Assembly: GCA_964409695.1 (NCBI GenBank)
Contig: CAYPDX010000001.1
Span: 1-62,396, forward strand
DNA length: 62,396 nt
Direction: 5' to 3'
Origin: JABDAD01 sp964409695
Lineage (GTDB): Bacteria; Pseudomonadota; Alphaproteobacteria; Rickettsiales; Rickettsiaceae
Shown piece by piece: positions 54,344 through 62,396 of the stretch. Position 1 is the first letter of the stretch. Each line of letters opens with the position of its first letter. Position numbers and translations under genes: made by a program. The notes under the pieces are model-generated. The model made no database searches. It was not told the DNA's origin and saw only the letters and a program-made list of their open reading frames with translations.

Positions 54344-55129
54344 TTAAACACCTTTTCTTTCAATAATTTTTTGTTTAATCTCAGAGATTGCCTTAGCAGG
54401 ATTTAAACCTTTAGGGCATATTTTTGTACAATTCATAATTGTGTGGCAGCGATAAAGCTTAAAAGGATCTTCTAGCTCATCAAGCCTTTCTCCTGAACCT
54501 TCATCTCTAGAATCAACAAGCCATCTATTTGCCTGAAGAAGTGCCGCTGGTCCTAAATATTTATCGCCATTCCACCAATAACTTGGACAAGCTGTTGAAC
54601 AACAGGCACATAATATACACTCATATAATCCGTCTAATTTCGCTCTATCTTCAGGTGATTGTAATCTCTCACCATCCGAAGGAGGCGATGAATCTGATTG
54701 AAGCCAAGGTTTAATAGATTCATATTGAGCATAAAAATGCGACATATCTGAGATAAGATCTTTTATAACCTTCATATGAGGCAATGGGGAAATTTTTACA
54801 TCACCACTTACCTCATCAATAGGTTTAATACATGCAAGAGTATTTGTCCCATCAATATTCATCGAGCAACTACCGCAAATACCTTCTCTACAAGATCTTC
54901 TAAAAGTTAGAGTTGGATCTACTTCATTCTTTATTTTGATAAGAGCATCAAGAACCATAGGGCCACATTCAGCCATATCTACTTCATATGTATCAATCCT
55001 TGGATTATCAGTTAAGTCCGGATCATATCTATAGATCTTGAATTCCCTTAATTCCTTAGCTTGTTTATCTAGCTTAAATTTCTTACCTTCTTTTACCCTT
55101 GAGTTTGTAGGTAATCTTAACTCTGCCAT
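54344..55129 (-). CDS. sdhB: Succinate dehydrogenase iron-sulfur subunit
   Basis: The 261-aa protein carries the three iron-sulfur clusters: [2Fe-2S] in CREGICGSCSMNIDG, [4Fe-4S] in CILCACCSTACPSYWW and [3Fe-4S] in CHTIMNCTKICPKGLNP. It carries electrons from SdhA to the membrane quinone site of complex II. It is the last gene of sdhCDAB, 12 bases after sdhA. Confidence 0.97.
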   Translation of the reverse strand: MAELRLPTNSRVKEGKKFKLDKQAKELREFKIYRYDPDLTDNPRIDTYEVDMAECGPMVLDALIKIKNEVDPTLTFRRSCREGICGSCSMNIDGTNTLACIKPIDEVSGDVKISPLPHMKVIKDLISDMSHFYAQYESIKPWLQSDSSPPSDGERLQSPEDRAKLDGLYECILCACCSTACPSYWWNGDKYLGPAALLQANRWLVDSRDEGSGERLDELEDPFKLYRCHTIMNCTKICPKGLNPAKAISEIKQKIIERKGV

Positions 55130-55141
55130 ATTACTACTCTC

Positions 55142-56926
55142 TTAATATACTCTTTTTTTCAAAGGAACAGACTCTACTTCATTTGTAAGTGTGTTAAGTT
55201 TAACATCTTTATATTCAAGCCTTACCTTACCTTTCTCGTCAATCCAGCCAAGACTATGAACAAGCCATTTTTTATCATCTCTTTCTGGATAATCTTCACG
55301 CGCATGAGCACCTCTACTTTCTTTTCTAGCCGCCGCTGCATGCATAGTTATAACAGCTTGATCTAGAAGATTTGCTAACTCTAATGCTTCAATAAGATCG
55401 CTATTCCAAATTAGAGAACGATCTGAGAGCTGAATATCGGAATATTTTGCTCTATCTTTGTCTATCTGCTTAACACCTTCTTGCAAAGTTTCTTCTGTTC
55501 TAAAAACTGCCGCATGATTTTGCATTGTTTTTTGCATGGCAAGCCTTAGTGTTGAAACTTTTGTTTTGCCATTAGCATTTCTAATTTTATCAAACCTATT
55601 TAATATATTGTCAATTTTTGTCTTTGAAATTACAGAATGGCTTGTATTAGGTTTAATTAGTTCTCTTGCTTTTAAAGCAGCGCTTCTTCCAAACACAACT
55701 AAATCTAACAATGAATTAGAACCTAACCTATTAGCCCCATGAACAGATACACACGCAGCCTCTCCAATTGCCATAAGCCCTTCAACCTTAACATTTTCCT
55801 TTCCATTCTTAGTAATTACTTCTGCATGGTGATTTGTTGGTATACCGCCCATATTATAATGAACAGTTGGTAAGACAGGAATTGGTTCCTTTGTAACGTC
55901 GACACCTGCAAATATTTTTGCAGTTTCTGAAATACCAGGAAGCCTTGCGTGAAGTACTTCTGGGGATAGGTGATCAAGATGAAGATATATATGATCTTTA
56001 TTAGGCCCAACACCTCTACCAGCTCTTATTTCCATAGTAATAGCTCGCGATACGACGTCCCGAGAAGCCAGGTCCTTAGCGTGAGGAGCGTATCTTTCCA
56101 TAAAACGTTCACCTTCTGAGTTGACTAGAAAGCCACCCTCGCCTCTAGATCCTTCCGTTATAAGACAACCTGCACCATAAATGCCAGTTGGATGAAATTG
56201 CACAAATTCCATATCTTCAAGAGGCACTCCTGCTCTCGCGCACATTCCTCCACCGTCTCCTGTACAAGTGTGCGCGGATGTTGCAGAAAAATATGCTCTT
56301 CCGTATCCACCCGTTGCCATAACAACAATATGAGCTTTAAAAATATGTATTGAACCATCATCTAAATTCCATGCTACAACACCTTTACAGACACCATCTT
56401 CCATAATTAAATCAAGAGCAAAATATTCAACAAAGAATTTAGCTTTGTGTTTTAAGGCTTGTTGATATAAAGTATGAAGTATTGCATGCCCTGTTCTATC
56501 TGCTGCCGCGCATGTTCTTTGAGCTGGCTTTCCTTCACCAAAATGAGTTGTCATGCCACCAAATGGTCTTTGGTAAATCTTCCCTTCTTCAGTTCTAGAA
56601 AAAGGAACACCATAATGTTCTAGTTCTATCACTGCCTTCATAGCATTTTTACACATATATTCGATTGCATCTTGATCACCAAGCCAATCTGAACCTTTTA
56701 TAGTATCATACATATGCCAGCGCCAATCATCTTCTCCCATGTTAGCAAGAGCAGCGCTTATTCCACCCTGAGCTGCCACTGTGTGACTTCTAGTTGGGAA
56801 TAATTTTGTAACACAAGCTGTTCTAAGACCTTGTTCAGCCATGCCAAGAGTGGCACGAAGTCCAGCGCCCCCAGCGCCTACTACGACAACATCATATTCG
56901 TGTTCCGTTATTTTATATTCAGTCAT
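55142..56926 (-). CDS. sdhA: Succinate dehydrogenase flavoprotein subunit
   Basis: The 594-aa protein has the FAD-binding VVVGAGGAGLRATLG, the covalent flavin His in PTRSHTVAAQGG, and the active-site loops HPTGIYGAGCLITEG and GRGVGPNKDHIYLHLDHL. HGANRLGSNSLLDLVVFG follows. It oxidises succinate to fumarate, which FumC (26618-28009) then hydrates. Length is standard. Confidence 0.97.
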   Translation of the reverse strand: MTEYKITEHEYDVVVVGAGGAGLRATLGMAEQGLRTACVTKLFPTRSHTVAAQGGISAALANMGEDDWRWHMYDTIKGSDWLGDQDAIEYMCKNAMKAVIELEHYGVPFSRTEEGKIYQRPFGGMTTHFGEGKPAQRTCAAADRTGHAILHTLYQQALKHKAKFFVEYFALDLIMEDGVCKGVVAWNLDDGSIHIFKAHIVVMATGGYGRAYFSATSAHTCTGDGGGMCARAGVPLEDMEFVQFHPTGIYGAGCLITEGSRGEGGFLVNSEGERFMERYAPHAKDLASRDVVSRAITMEIRAGRGVGPNKDHIYLHLDHLSPEVLHARLPGISETAKIFAGVDVTKEPIPVLPTVHYNMGGIPTNHHAEVITKNGKENVKVEGLMAIGEAACVSVHGANRLGSNSLLDLVVFGRSAALKARELIKPNTSHSVISKTKIDNILNRFDKIRNANGKTKVSTLRLAMQKTMQNHAAVFRTEETLQEGVKQIDKDRAKYSDIQLSDRSLIWNSDLIEALELANLLDQAVITMHAAAARKESRGAHAREDYPERDDKKWLVHSLGWIDEKGKVRLEYKDVKLNTLTNEVESVPLKKRVY

Positions 56927-56941
56927 GCTTTAATTCTCTAG

Positions 56942-57334
56942 TTAACTTGTCAAAAAATAGATAGTGGTAATTATTAGTGAAAATACCGTTACAAAAGAAA
57001 ATAGTTTTGTAAGGATAATAAGAAAATAACGGCTTTTCAAACAGCTTACATAATCCTCTATCACCACCTGCATACCAATAGCCCCGTGATAAAAGCTGAT
57101 AACAAGCAACATCAATATTGGTATAAGGTTTTTTGGGTGTTTTATTAACGTCATTACGTCAGTATGACTTGCACCTTTAGCTTCATAAAAAAAATAAACG
57201 AGCCAAATAAACAAAGGAATCATTAGGATAGCTGAAAGTCTTTGCATTAACCAATGATGACTTCCATGAGCACTAGATCCTAAGTTTTTTGCTTTTTTAA
57301 TATCTGATTTTAAAGATAAATATTCGTTTTTCAT
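56942..57334 (-). CDS. sdhD: Succinate dehydrogenase membrane anchor subunit SdhD
   Basis: The 130-aa protein has three hydrophobic helices and the conserved GSSAHGSHHWLMQRLSAILM quinone/haem region. The haem-ligand His is in SFYHGAIGMQVVIEDYV. The ATG at 57334 has a GGAG site and overlaps the sdhC stop by four bases; the longer frame (57400) adds residues antisense-like to SdhC. Confidence 0.93.
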   Translation of the reverse strand: MKNEYLSLKSDIKKAKNLGSSAHGSHHWLMQRLSAILMIPLFIWLVYFFYEAKGASHTDVMTLIKHPKNLIPILMLLVISFYHGAIGMQVVIEDYVSCLKSRYFLIILTKLFSFVTVFSLIITTIYFLTS

Positions 57335-57717
57335 ACGATAATACTCCAAAATGCTAATGTAAGTAAAATAGAAAGCAAAATTACCAGCCATCCTGTACAA
57401 TTCATAGCTTTAATTGAAAAACCGCAGCCAATATCCCAGAATAAATGCCTAATACCATTAAAAAAATGATAAATTGTTGCATAGGATATAGCGTATAGAG
57501 AAAGCCTGCCTATTAGGCAGTGATTTAGCGCCATACAATCACAGAAACCTTTAAATTGCACAATAATCATCCACCATGATATTGCGCTTAGCGCAAAAAA
57601 CATAGCAACGCCAGTTAGTCTATGAAGGATAGATAGGCTCGAGCTAATCTGTGGTTTATAAATTGTTAAATGCGGAGAAGTTGGCCTACGCGCATGTATT
57701 TCTTGTTTTGTCGGCAT
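57331..57717 (-). CDS. sdhC: Succinate dehydrogenase cytochrome b556 subunit SdhC
   Basis: The 128-aa protein starts MPTKQEIHARRPTSPHLTIY and has SILHRLTGVAMFFAL in TM1. The haem His lies in YHFFNGIRHLFWDIG. Together with SdhD it binds haem and ubiquinone. It is the first gene of sdhCDAB. The upstream in-frame ATG at 57777 would add 20 unconserved residues. Confidence 0.93.
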   Translation of the reverse strand: MPTKQEIHARRPTSPHLTIYKPQISSSLSILHRLTGVAMFFALSAISWWMIIVQFKGFCDCMALNHCLIGRLSLYAISYATIYHFFNGIRHLFWDIGCGFSIKAMNCTGWLVILLSILLTLAFWSIIV

Positions 57718-57825
57718 TTTTTTACATTGATAATTTAGCAATTTGAAAAGTCTAAAAAAAATTTTAAAAAAGAGCAAGGTTTATCGTTTAATTGCTGGCA
57801 TTATATTTGCTAAGCAACAGAGAAC

Positions 57826-57853
57826 CAGTCAGATATTAAATGAACACTGACTG
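57826..57853 (-). terminator. Possible gyrB terminator hairpin
   Basis: CAGTCAG (57826-57832) pairs perfectly with CTGACTG (57847-57853) just after the gyrB stop, with a 14-base loop. There is no clear T-run, so termination is only suggested. Confidence 0.3.
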
Positions 57854-57862
57854 ACACAATGA

Positions 57863-60286
57863 TTAAACGTCAAGATTTTGAACATTAAGAGCATTATCTT
57901 GGATGAAATCTCTACGAGGCTCAACAACGCTACTCATTAATGTGGAGAATACATCTTCTGTCTCATCTAGATCCCCCATTTTCACTTGTAGCAATGTACG
58001 TTTTGTAGGATCTAGCGTCGTTTCAGCTAGCTGCTCTGAATTCATTTCACCTAGACCTTTAAACCTTTGGATAGCTAGTCCCTTCTTACCTGCTTCAGTT
58101 ACTTTTTTAAGTAAATCTGTAGGCAACAAAATCTTTGTTTCTTGGTCTTTTATTATTAGCGTAATTGGTGATTTAAAATATCCGCCTACAAGCTCTGAAA
58201 CCTTAGTAAGATGGTTAAAGTCAGCCGAAGATAATTGGTGATCATGTAATGTAAACATCTGTTTAACACCACGAACTTGACGGAAAAATTCAGTATGGTT
58301 CGCTCCCTTAACAGCTTGCCACTCTGATTTATCAGCATCCACGTCCAAGTCATTTAAAATTGCTAAAACAGAAGTAATTTTAGATTCAATTTTTTCTGAA
58401 TCCAAAGCAAAATTAACTGCCAAACACTCGATTATTTCTTTGTTATATCTTTTTCCTAACTGGTTGAGAATATTAGAAAATACCGTAATATTTGTTAGTA
58501 GTTCAACCAACTCTTTGCCAGAAACTTCCTTGCCACTAGTAATAATTTTTGAATCAGCGCTTCCAGCAGAAATTAAAAATTCTTCTAAAGCTCTTTCATC
58601 TTTTAGATATAATTCACTCGCTCCTCGCTTAATCTTATATAAAGGTGGGTTTGCTATGTATAAGTAACCTTTTTCAATAATTTCTTTCATATGCCTATAG
58701 AAGAAAGTAAGAAGAAGAGTTCTAATATGAGAACCATCAACATCAGCATCTGTCATGATAATGATTTTATGGTATCTTAATTTTTCAATATTAAAATCCT
58801 CTTTTCCAATTCCAGAACCAAGAGCACAAATTAATGTACCAACCTGCTCTGAATTAAGAATTTTATCAAATCTAGCTCTTTCAACATTTAAGATTTTTCC
58901 ACGAAGCGGAAGTATTGCCTGTGACTTACGATCCCTACCTTGCTTTGCAGTACCGCCAGCTGAGTCCCCTTCTACTATAAATAACTCAGATTTGGCCGGG
59001 TCTTTTTCTTGACAATCTGCAAGTTTTCCTGGAAGATTTGAAATTTCAAGAACAGATTTTCTGCGAGTCAGATCTCTAGCTTTCCTTGCGGCTTCACGAG
59101 CTACAGCTGATTCTAGAATCTTACTAATGATAATTTTTGCTTCTGAAGGATGTTCTTCGAACCACTTAAGCAATCTTTCATATACGTTCGTTTCTACAAC
59201 TGGTCTAACCTCAGAACTAACAAGTTTATCCTTTGTTTGTGATGAGAATTTTGGATCAGGAACTTTTACTGAAACAACACAAGAAAGACCTTCCCTCGCA
59301 TCGTCACCAGTAAAAGCAATTTTGTGTTTTTTATTAAGGCCAGAAATCTCAACATATTGATTGATTGCTCTCGTTACACCCGCTTTAAGCCCTATTAAAT
59401 GCGTACCACCGTCTCTTTGGCGAATATTATTTGTAAAGCAAAGAATATTTTCATGATATGAATCATTCCACTGCAAAGATACTTCTGTGCTTATACCACT
59501 TTTAACATCTGCAGCCGCAATGCTTATAACTTGGTGGACGGCGACTTTGCTTCTATCTATGTATTTTACATAAGCCTCTACACCACCTTCATAAGCCATG
59601 TCTGAAATTTTTGGCTCATCTTCTCTATTATCAGTGAGTATTATCCTGACTCCAGAATTCAAAAAAGCTAATTCTCTTAAACGATGCTCTAATATAGAAA
59701 AGTGAAATTCTATATTTGTAAAAGTTGTAGGCGATGCAAAAAATGTAACTTCTGTACCAGTTTTACCACCTGAATCTCCAACAATAGCAAGTGGAGCTTC
59801 AGAATCACCATTACGGAAACGCATAAAATGCTCTTTTCCATTTCTAAAAATTCTAAGTTCTAACCAATCAGATAGGGCATTAACAACCGATACACCAACA
59901 CCATGAAGTCCGCCTGAAACTTTATATGAATTTTGATCAAATTTACCACCAGCGTGAAGCTGAGTCATAATAACTTCAGCAGCTGACATACCTTCTTCAT
60001 GGTGAATATCTGTCGGAATACCTCTACCATTATCTTTTACAGTTATAGAGCCATCTTTATTCAAAATAACATCTACTCTATCACAATGTCCAGCTAACGC
60101 TTCGTCTATAGCATTATCAACTACTTCGTATACCATATGATGAAGTCCACTACCATCATCAGTGTCACCAATATACATTCCAGGACGTTTTCTTACAGCT
60201 TCAAGCCCTCTTAGGACTTTAATGGAATCAGCGCCATATTCTTGAACAGTTTCTGGTTCTTCGTTACTTAATGTCATAGTTTTCAT
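57863..60286 (-). CDS. gyrB: DNA gyrase subunit B
   Basis: The 807-aa GHKL ATPase/topoisomerase has the ATP site YEVVDNAIDEALAG, VKDNGRGIPTD and SGGLHGVGVSVVNALS, and the TOPRIM domain with VEGDSAGGTAKQGRDRKS and MTDADVDGSHIRTLLLTFF. The C-terminal GyrA-contact part has QRFKGLGEMN. With GyrA it introduces negative supercoils; quinolone and aminocoumarin sites are on GyrA/B. It is close to the usual 804-aa length. It is divergent from the HAD gene. Confidence 0.97.
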   Translation of the reverse strand: MKTMTLSNEEPETVQEYGADSIKVLRGLEAVRKRPGMYIGDTDDGSGLHHMVYEVVDNAIDEALAGHCDRVDVILNKDGSITVKDNGRGIPTDIHHEEGMSAAEVIMTQLHAGGKFDQNSYKVSGGLHGVGVSVVNALSDWLELRIFRNGKEHFMRFRNGDSEAPLAIVGDSGGKTGTEVTFFASPTTFTNIEFHFSILEHRLRELAFLNSGVRIILTDNREDEPKISDMAYEGGVEAYVKYIDRSKVAVHQVISIAAADVKSGISTEVSLQWNDSYHENILCFTNNIRQRDGGTHLIGLKAGVTRAINQYVEISGLNKKHKIAFTGDDAREGLSCVVSVKVPDPKFSSQTKDKLVSSEVRPVVETNVYERLLKWFEEHPSEAKIIISKILESAVAREAARKARDLTRRKSVLEISNLPGKLADCQEKDPAKSELFIVEGDSAGGTAKQGRDRKSQAILPLRGKILNVERARFDKILNSEQVGTLICALGSGIGKEDFNIEKLRYHKIIIMTDADVDGSHIRTLLLTFFYRHMKEIIEKGYLYIANPPLYKIKRGASELYLKDERALEEFLISAGSADSKIITSGKEVSGKELVELLTNITVFSNILNQLGKRYNKEIIECLAVNFALDSEKIESKITSVLAILNDLDVDADKSEWQAVKGANHTEFFRQVRGVKQMFTLHDHQLSSADFNHLTKVSELVGGYFKSPITLIIKDQETKILLPTDLLKKVTEAGKKGLAIQRFKGLGEMNSEQLAETTLDPTKRTLLQVKMGDLDETEDVFSTLMSSVVEPRRDFIQDNALNVQNLDV

Positions 60287-60357
60287 GCTTGTTATTTATG
60301 TGTCGCAGTATATAACATTTAACTATGTTATCACAAGTAAAATAACAGGTAGAATTC

Positions 60358-61227
60358 ATGACTTCGCAAAACTCATATAAATACAAGAAAATTCAAGAAT
60401 TAAAGGATTTAAAAGATCAATATGATGCTTTTATTTTTGATATTTGGGGAGTTTTTCATGATGGTGAAGATTTATTTGATGGCGTAGCGGATCTTGTAAA
60501 TGAATTACAAAAAACAAAAATTGTTCGCGTAATTTCAAATGCTCCGAGATTAAGAACTACCACAGCGCAAAGACTTATCGACCTAGGAATGAATATTGAC
60601 CCAACTTCAGTTTGGACTTCAGGAGAAATTGCTAGAATAATGATGCAAGATCCAAAAAAATACCTAGATCTTGATTCTTTAAGAGTCTACCAACCACGTA
60701 TGGATACTAATAGAGAAATCCTAAGTGGCATGGATATAAGTATCGTATATACACCAGAGGAGGCGAACTTAATGCTTTTAACAGTTTTTCAAGATAATAA
60801 CGAAGATTCAAGAAACACTATTGAAGCTCTTAAACGTGCAGCTGCTCTAAATATTACCGCTTTATGCGCCAATCCAGATAGAGAAGTAATGCATATGGGT
60901 GCTTTTAGACGCTGCGCTGGTTATTTTGCAGATATATATAAAGAACTTGGTGGCAAGGTTATATATTCAGGTAAGCCTGAAAAAATTATTTTCGATCATT
61001 GCTTTGAAACTTTTGATAGGTCTAAAAGAACTTTGATGATTGGAGATACTTTTGCAACCGATATAGAGGGCGCAGAGCTTGCCTCCATTGATTCTGCTCT
61101 TGTAACATCTGGGAATGTTGGCAGAGCAGTTATTGCATCTAAAATACAAAACGAGCTTGAAGCTATTAACAAGCTTTGCTCAACAGAAAAATATCAACCT
61201 ACACATATAATTAGGATGAAGAAGTAA
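60358..61227 (+). CDS. HAD class IIA hydrolase, TIGR01459-like
   Basis: The 289-aa protein has motif I FIFDIWGVFHDG (nucleophile Asp near residue 23), motif II VISNAPRLR, the class IIA cap (residues ~90-190) and motifs III/IV KPEKIIFDHCFETF and MIGDTFATDIEGAELASI. It is a NagD-type sugar- or nucleotide-phosphatase branch common in alphaproteobacteria; the substrate is unknown. It faces gyrB across a 71-bp spacer. Confidence 0.88.
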   Translation: MTSQNSYKYKKIQELKDLKDQYDAFIFDIWGVFHDGEDLFDGVADLVNELQKTKIVRVISNAPRLRTTTAQRLIDLGMNIDPTSVWTSGEIARIMMQDPKKYLDLDSLRVYQPRMDTNREILSGMDISIVYTPEEANLMLLTVFQDNNEDSRNTIEALKRAAALNITALCANPDREVMHMGAFRRCAGYFADIYKELGGKVIYSGKPEKIIFDHCFETFDRSKRTLMIGDTFATDIEGAELASIDSALVTSGNVGRAVIASKIQNELEAINKLCSTEKYQPTHIIRMKK

Positions 61228-61267
61228 TACTAATGCCACAACTGATTAATCTGTTTAAAAAAAGTCT

Positions 61268-61294
61268 GGACCCCGTGTCGTAACACGGGGTGAC
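61268..61294. repeat. Short palindromic intergenic repeat (CCCCGTGT type)
   Basis: CCCCGTGT (61271-61278) and ACACGGGG (61283-61290) form a perfect 8-bp stem with loop CGTA, flanked by TGGA and TGACA. It is G+C-rich in an A+T-rich region and of the 'GGACCCCGTGT...ACACGGGGTGACA' kind seen between genes in several bacteria. No T-run supports a terminator role. Confidence 0.55.
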
Positions 61295-61368
61295 AGTGCT
61301 TTTTGAAATGCGGTTATTGCAAAAGTTTTTTTGTCCCGCTGTGTTATGCTAGTCATAAATAACAATTA

Positions 61369-62208
61369 TCAAAAAGAATATTCTTGACCAAGAGCCGATG
61401 CTTCAACTATCCCTAGTGGGTTTTGCTCATAACCATTATCAAAATCTAAAGCCCTATTCACACATGAAGGACTGCAACTTGCAGACAATAAATCTGTAGG
61501 GGTAAATGACGCATCCACAGAACTCATATCGGACATAGCGCCCAAAGAGGAATGATGTTTAATTTCGTGATCTGCAATTTGATCATCAGATGCAAATCTT
61601 ACAACATCCTTTTCTATGACTGGAGTGGTTGGAGGAGCAGCCACGTCACCCGATAAATCACTTTCAATATTTTCTACTTGATCTACCATAGGACTTTTTA
61701 CATTTAATGCATGAAATGGCTTTATTATAGGAGTTCCACGACAGTCACTATATGCTTCATCAGACTCTAATCTGGCTCTGGTAGCTATCCAGGCAAGATC
61801 TTCTATGTCAGACAAAGATAGACCCTCAGGAACATTTTCAGACCTTGAAGCTCTAACTTGTGGTGTAGAGACGGTGCTATCAGCACCTTCAGCACGCACG
61901 CTTGCTAATTCATAACCAGAATCATATACAAAATCTAGATCTAGACCTCTTACTGGAACAGGAGTATCCTTCCTAGGAGCACCACCAGACGTTGTTTCTT
62001 TTGTCTGTTCTGGCAATTGTATAGGTTTTGGAGCTTTACTAGGATAGATGCTTTCAAAAAGATCAAAATCCTCATCAAACAATCCTTTGGGTGGCTGGAT
62101 ACTTTGTGCACCATCATCACTACTAGCAGCATCACCTGGATTATGGACAGAATTTTTATCGAAGGTACAACAAGAAAGATTTTTAAAAATTTTTGCAAAT
62201 TTAGACAC
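61369..62208 (-). CDS. Acidic protein of unknown function, possible effector
   Basis: I do not recognise this 279-aa protein. It begins at a GTG (62208) with AGGAGG four bases upstream; an ATG overlapping it in another frame is too close to that site and gives only 86 aa. The N-terminus MSKFAKIFKNLSCCTFDKNS has a Cys pair but no signal peptide. The rest is rich in Ser, Asp, Glu, Pro and Ala and looks largely disordered, with one helix-like segment (LSLSDIEDLAWIATRARLES). It ends ALGQEYSF. Like the large protein at 229-3132 it is acidic and orphan, and a host-interaction role is possible. Confidence 0.6.
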   Translation of the reverse strand: MSKFAKIFKNLSCCTFDKNSVHNPGDAASSDDGAQSIQPPKGLFDEDFDLFESIYPSKAPKPIQLPEQTKETTSGGAPRKDTPVPVRGLDLDFVYDSGYELASVRAEGADSTVSTPQVRASRSENVPEGLSLSDIEDLAWIATRARLESDEAYSDCRGTPIIKPFHALNVKSPMVDQVENIESDLSGDVAAPPTTPVIEKDVVRFASDDQIADHEIKHHSSLGAMSDMSSVDASFTPTDLLSASCSPSCVNRALDFDNGYEQNPLGIVEASALGQEYSF

Positions 62209-62396
62209 ATAACCTCCTGTTTAATTGTTAATGGTTAAGATGTTAACCACGTCTTAATTATATCATATTTTGGTCCAAATTAACAGCAACGCCCAGAACA
62301 ATTAAATTCTTAATGCTGTATTAATAGACGTAGTTTCATATTTACTATAGTAATTTAGGTTGGATTAGGCATTTTAAAGAAGTAAGAAATGGCATC

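Noticed and set aside
1..62396. CRISPR arrays, tRNA or rRNA genes, toxin-antitoxin or phage modules
   Set aside because: No regularly spaced repeats, no cloverleaf or rRNA sequence seen by eye, and no phage or defence genes among the proteins.

Overview
The window looks like a 62.4-kb piece of a draft genome of an AT-rich, host-associated alphaproteobacterium, most likely in the order Rickettsiales. The evidence is strongly A+T-rich, compact coding; alphaproteobacterial markers (a ChpT-type phosphotransferase, an alphaproteobacterial-type AddB, sdhCDAB, a TIGR01459-like HAD protein, lnt followed by an XRE regulator); short forms of several housekeeping proteins; and large acidic proteins of unknown function plus decayed genes with effector-like motifs. 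I cannot fix the genus. Three runs of ten N (9562-9571, 16219-16228, 32348-32357) are assembly gaps. Two of them break real genes (ruvA, rlmD-like), and the sequence allows both to be largely reconstructed.

Layout. 1-3.9 kb: a large unknown acidic protein behind a possible hairpin-controlled leader, then a decayed stretch. 3.9-6.2 kb (-): lepA and an SRPBCC protein. 6.2-8.4 kb (+): prfB with its programmed +1 frameshift, then a multiply frameshifted pseudogene carrying a phosphoinositide-phosphatase-like CX5R motif. 8.4-13.3 kb (-): ruvB, ruvA (interrupted), addB, a small membrane protein. 13.4-16.1 kb (+): MFS transporter, small unknown, alpha/beta hydrolase. 16.1-23.7 kb (-): rRNA m5U methyltransferase, oligopeptidase B, degenerate M23 lipoprotein, bamA, rseP. 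23.8-32.0 kb (+): nusB, rlmE, era, chpT-like, fumC, thiolase, a hybrid histidine kinase with a multi-TM sensor, and a membrane-anchored unknown. 32.0-33.9 kb (-): small unknown, AlkD-like protein, fabI. 34.0-41.1 kb (+): lnt, XRE regulator, GT4, M16 peptidase, GT2, ABC-F. 41.1-44.2 kb (-): phasin, Pro-rich small protein, priA. 44.2-48.6 kb (+): metG, tatD, repeat-rich spacer, lipase-class-3 protein. 48.6-60.3 kb (-): exported beta-carbonic-anhydrase-like protein, a 130-bp palindromic element, apaG, GNAT, queC, queE, mraY, murF, sdhB-A-D-C, gyrB. 60.4-62.4 kb: HAD hydrolase (+), a palindromic repeat and an unknown acidic protein (-).

How it works together. Most genes are housekeeping: translation and ribosome maturation (lepA, prfB, nusB, rlmE, era, rlmD-like, metG), DNA repair and replication (ruvAB, addB, priA, gyrB, AlkD-like), envelope assembly (bamA, rseP, lnt, mraY, murF, M23 lipoprotein, fabI, glycosyltransferases) and TCA/respiration (sdhCDAB, fumC). 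The ChpT-like protein and the hybrid kinase suggest a CtrA-type phosphorelay. The accessory layer is formed by the large unknown proteins at both ends, the lipase-like protein, the exported carbonic-anhydrase-like protein, the phosphatase-like pseudogene and several palindromic repeats. I did not find CRISPR arrays, tRNA or rRNA genes, or an intact transposon.
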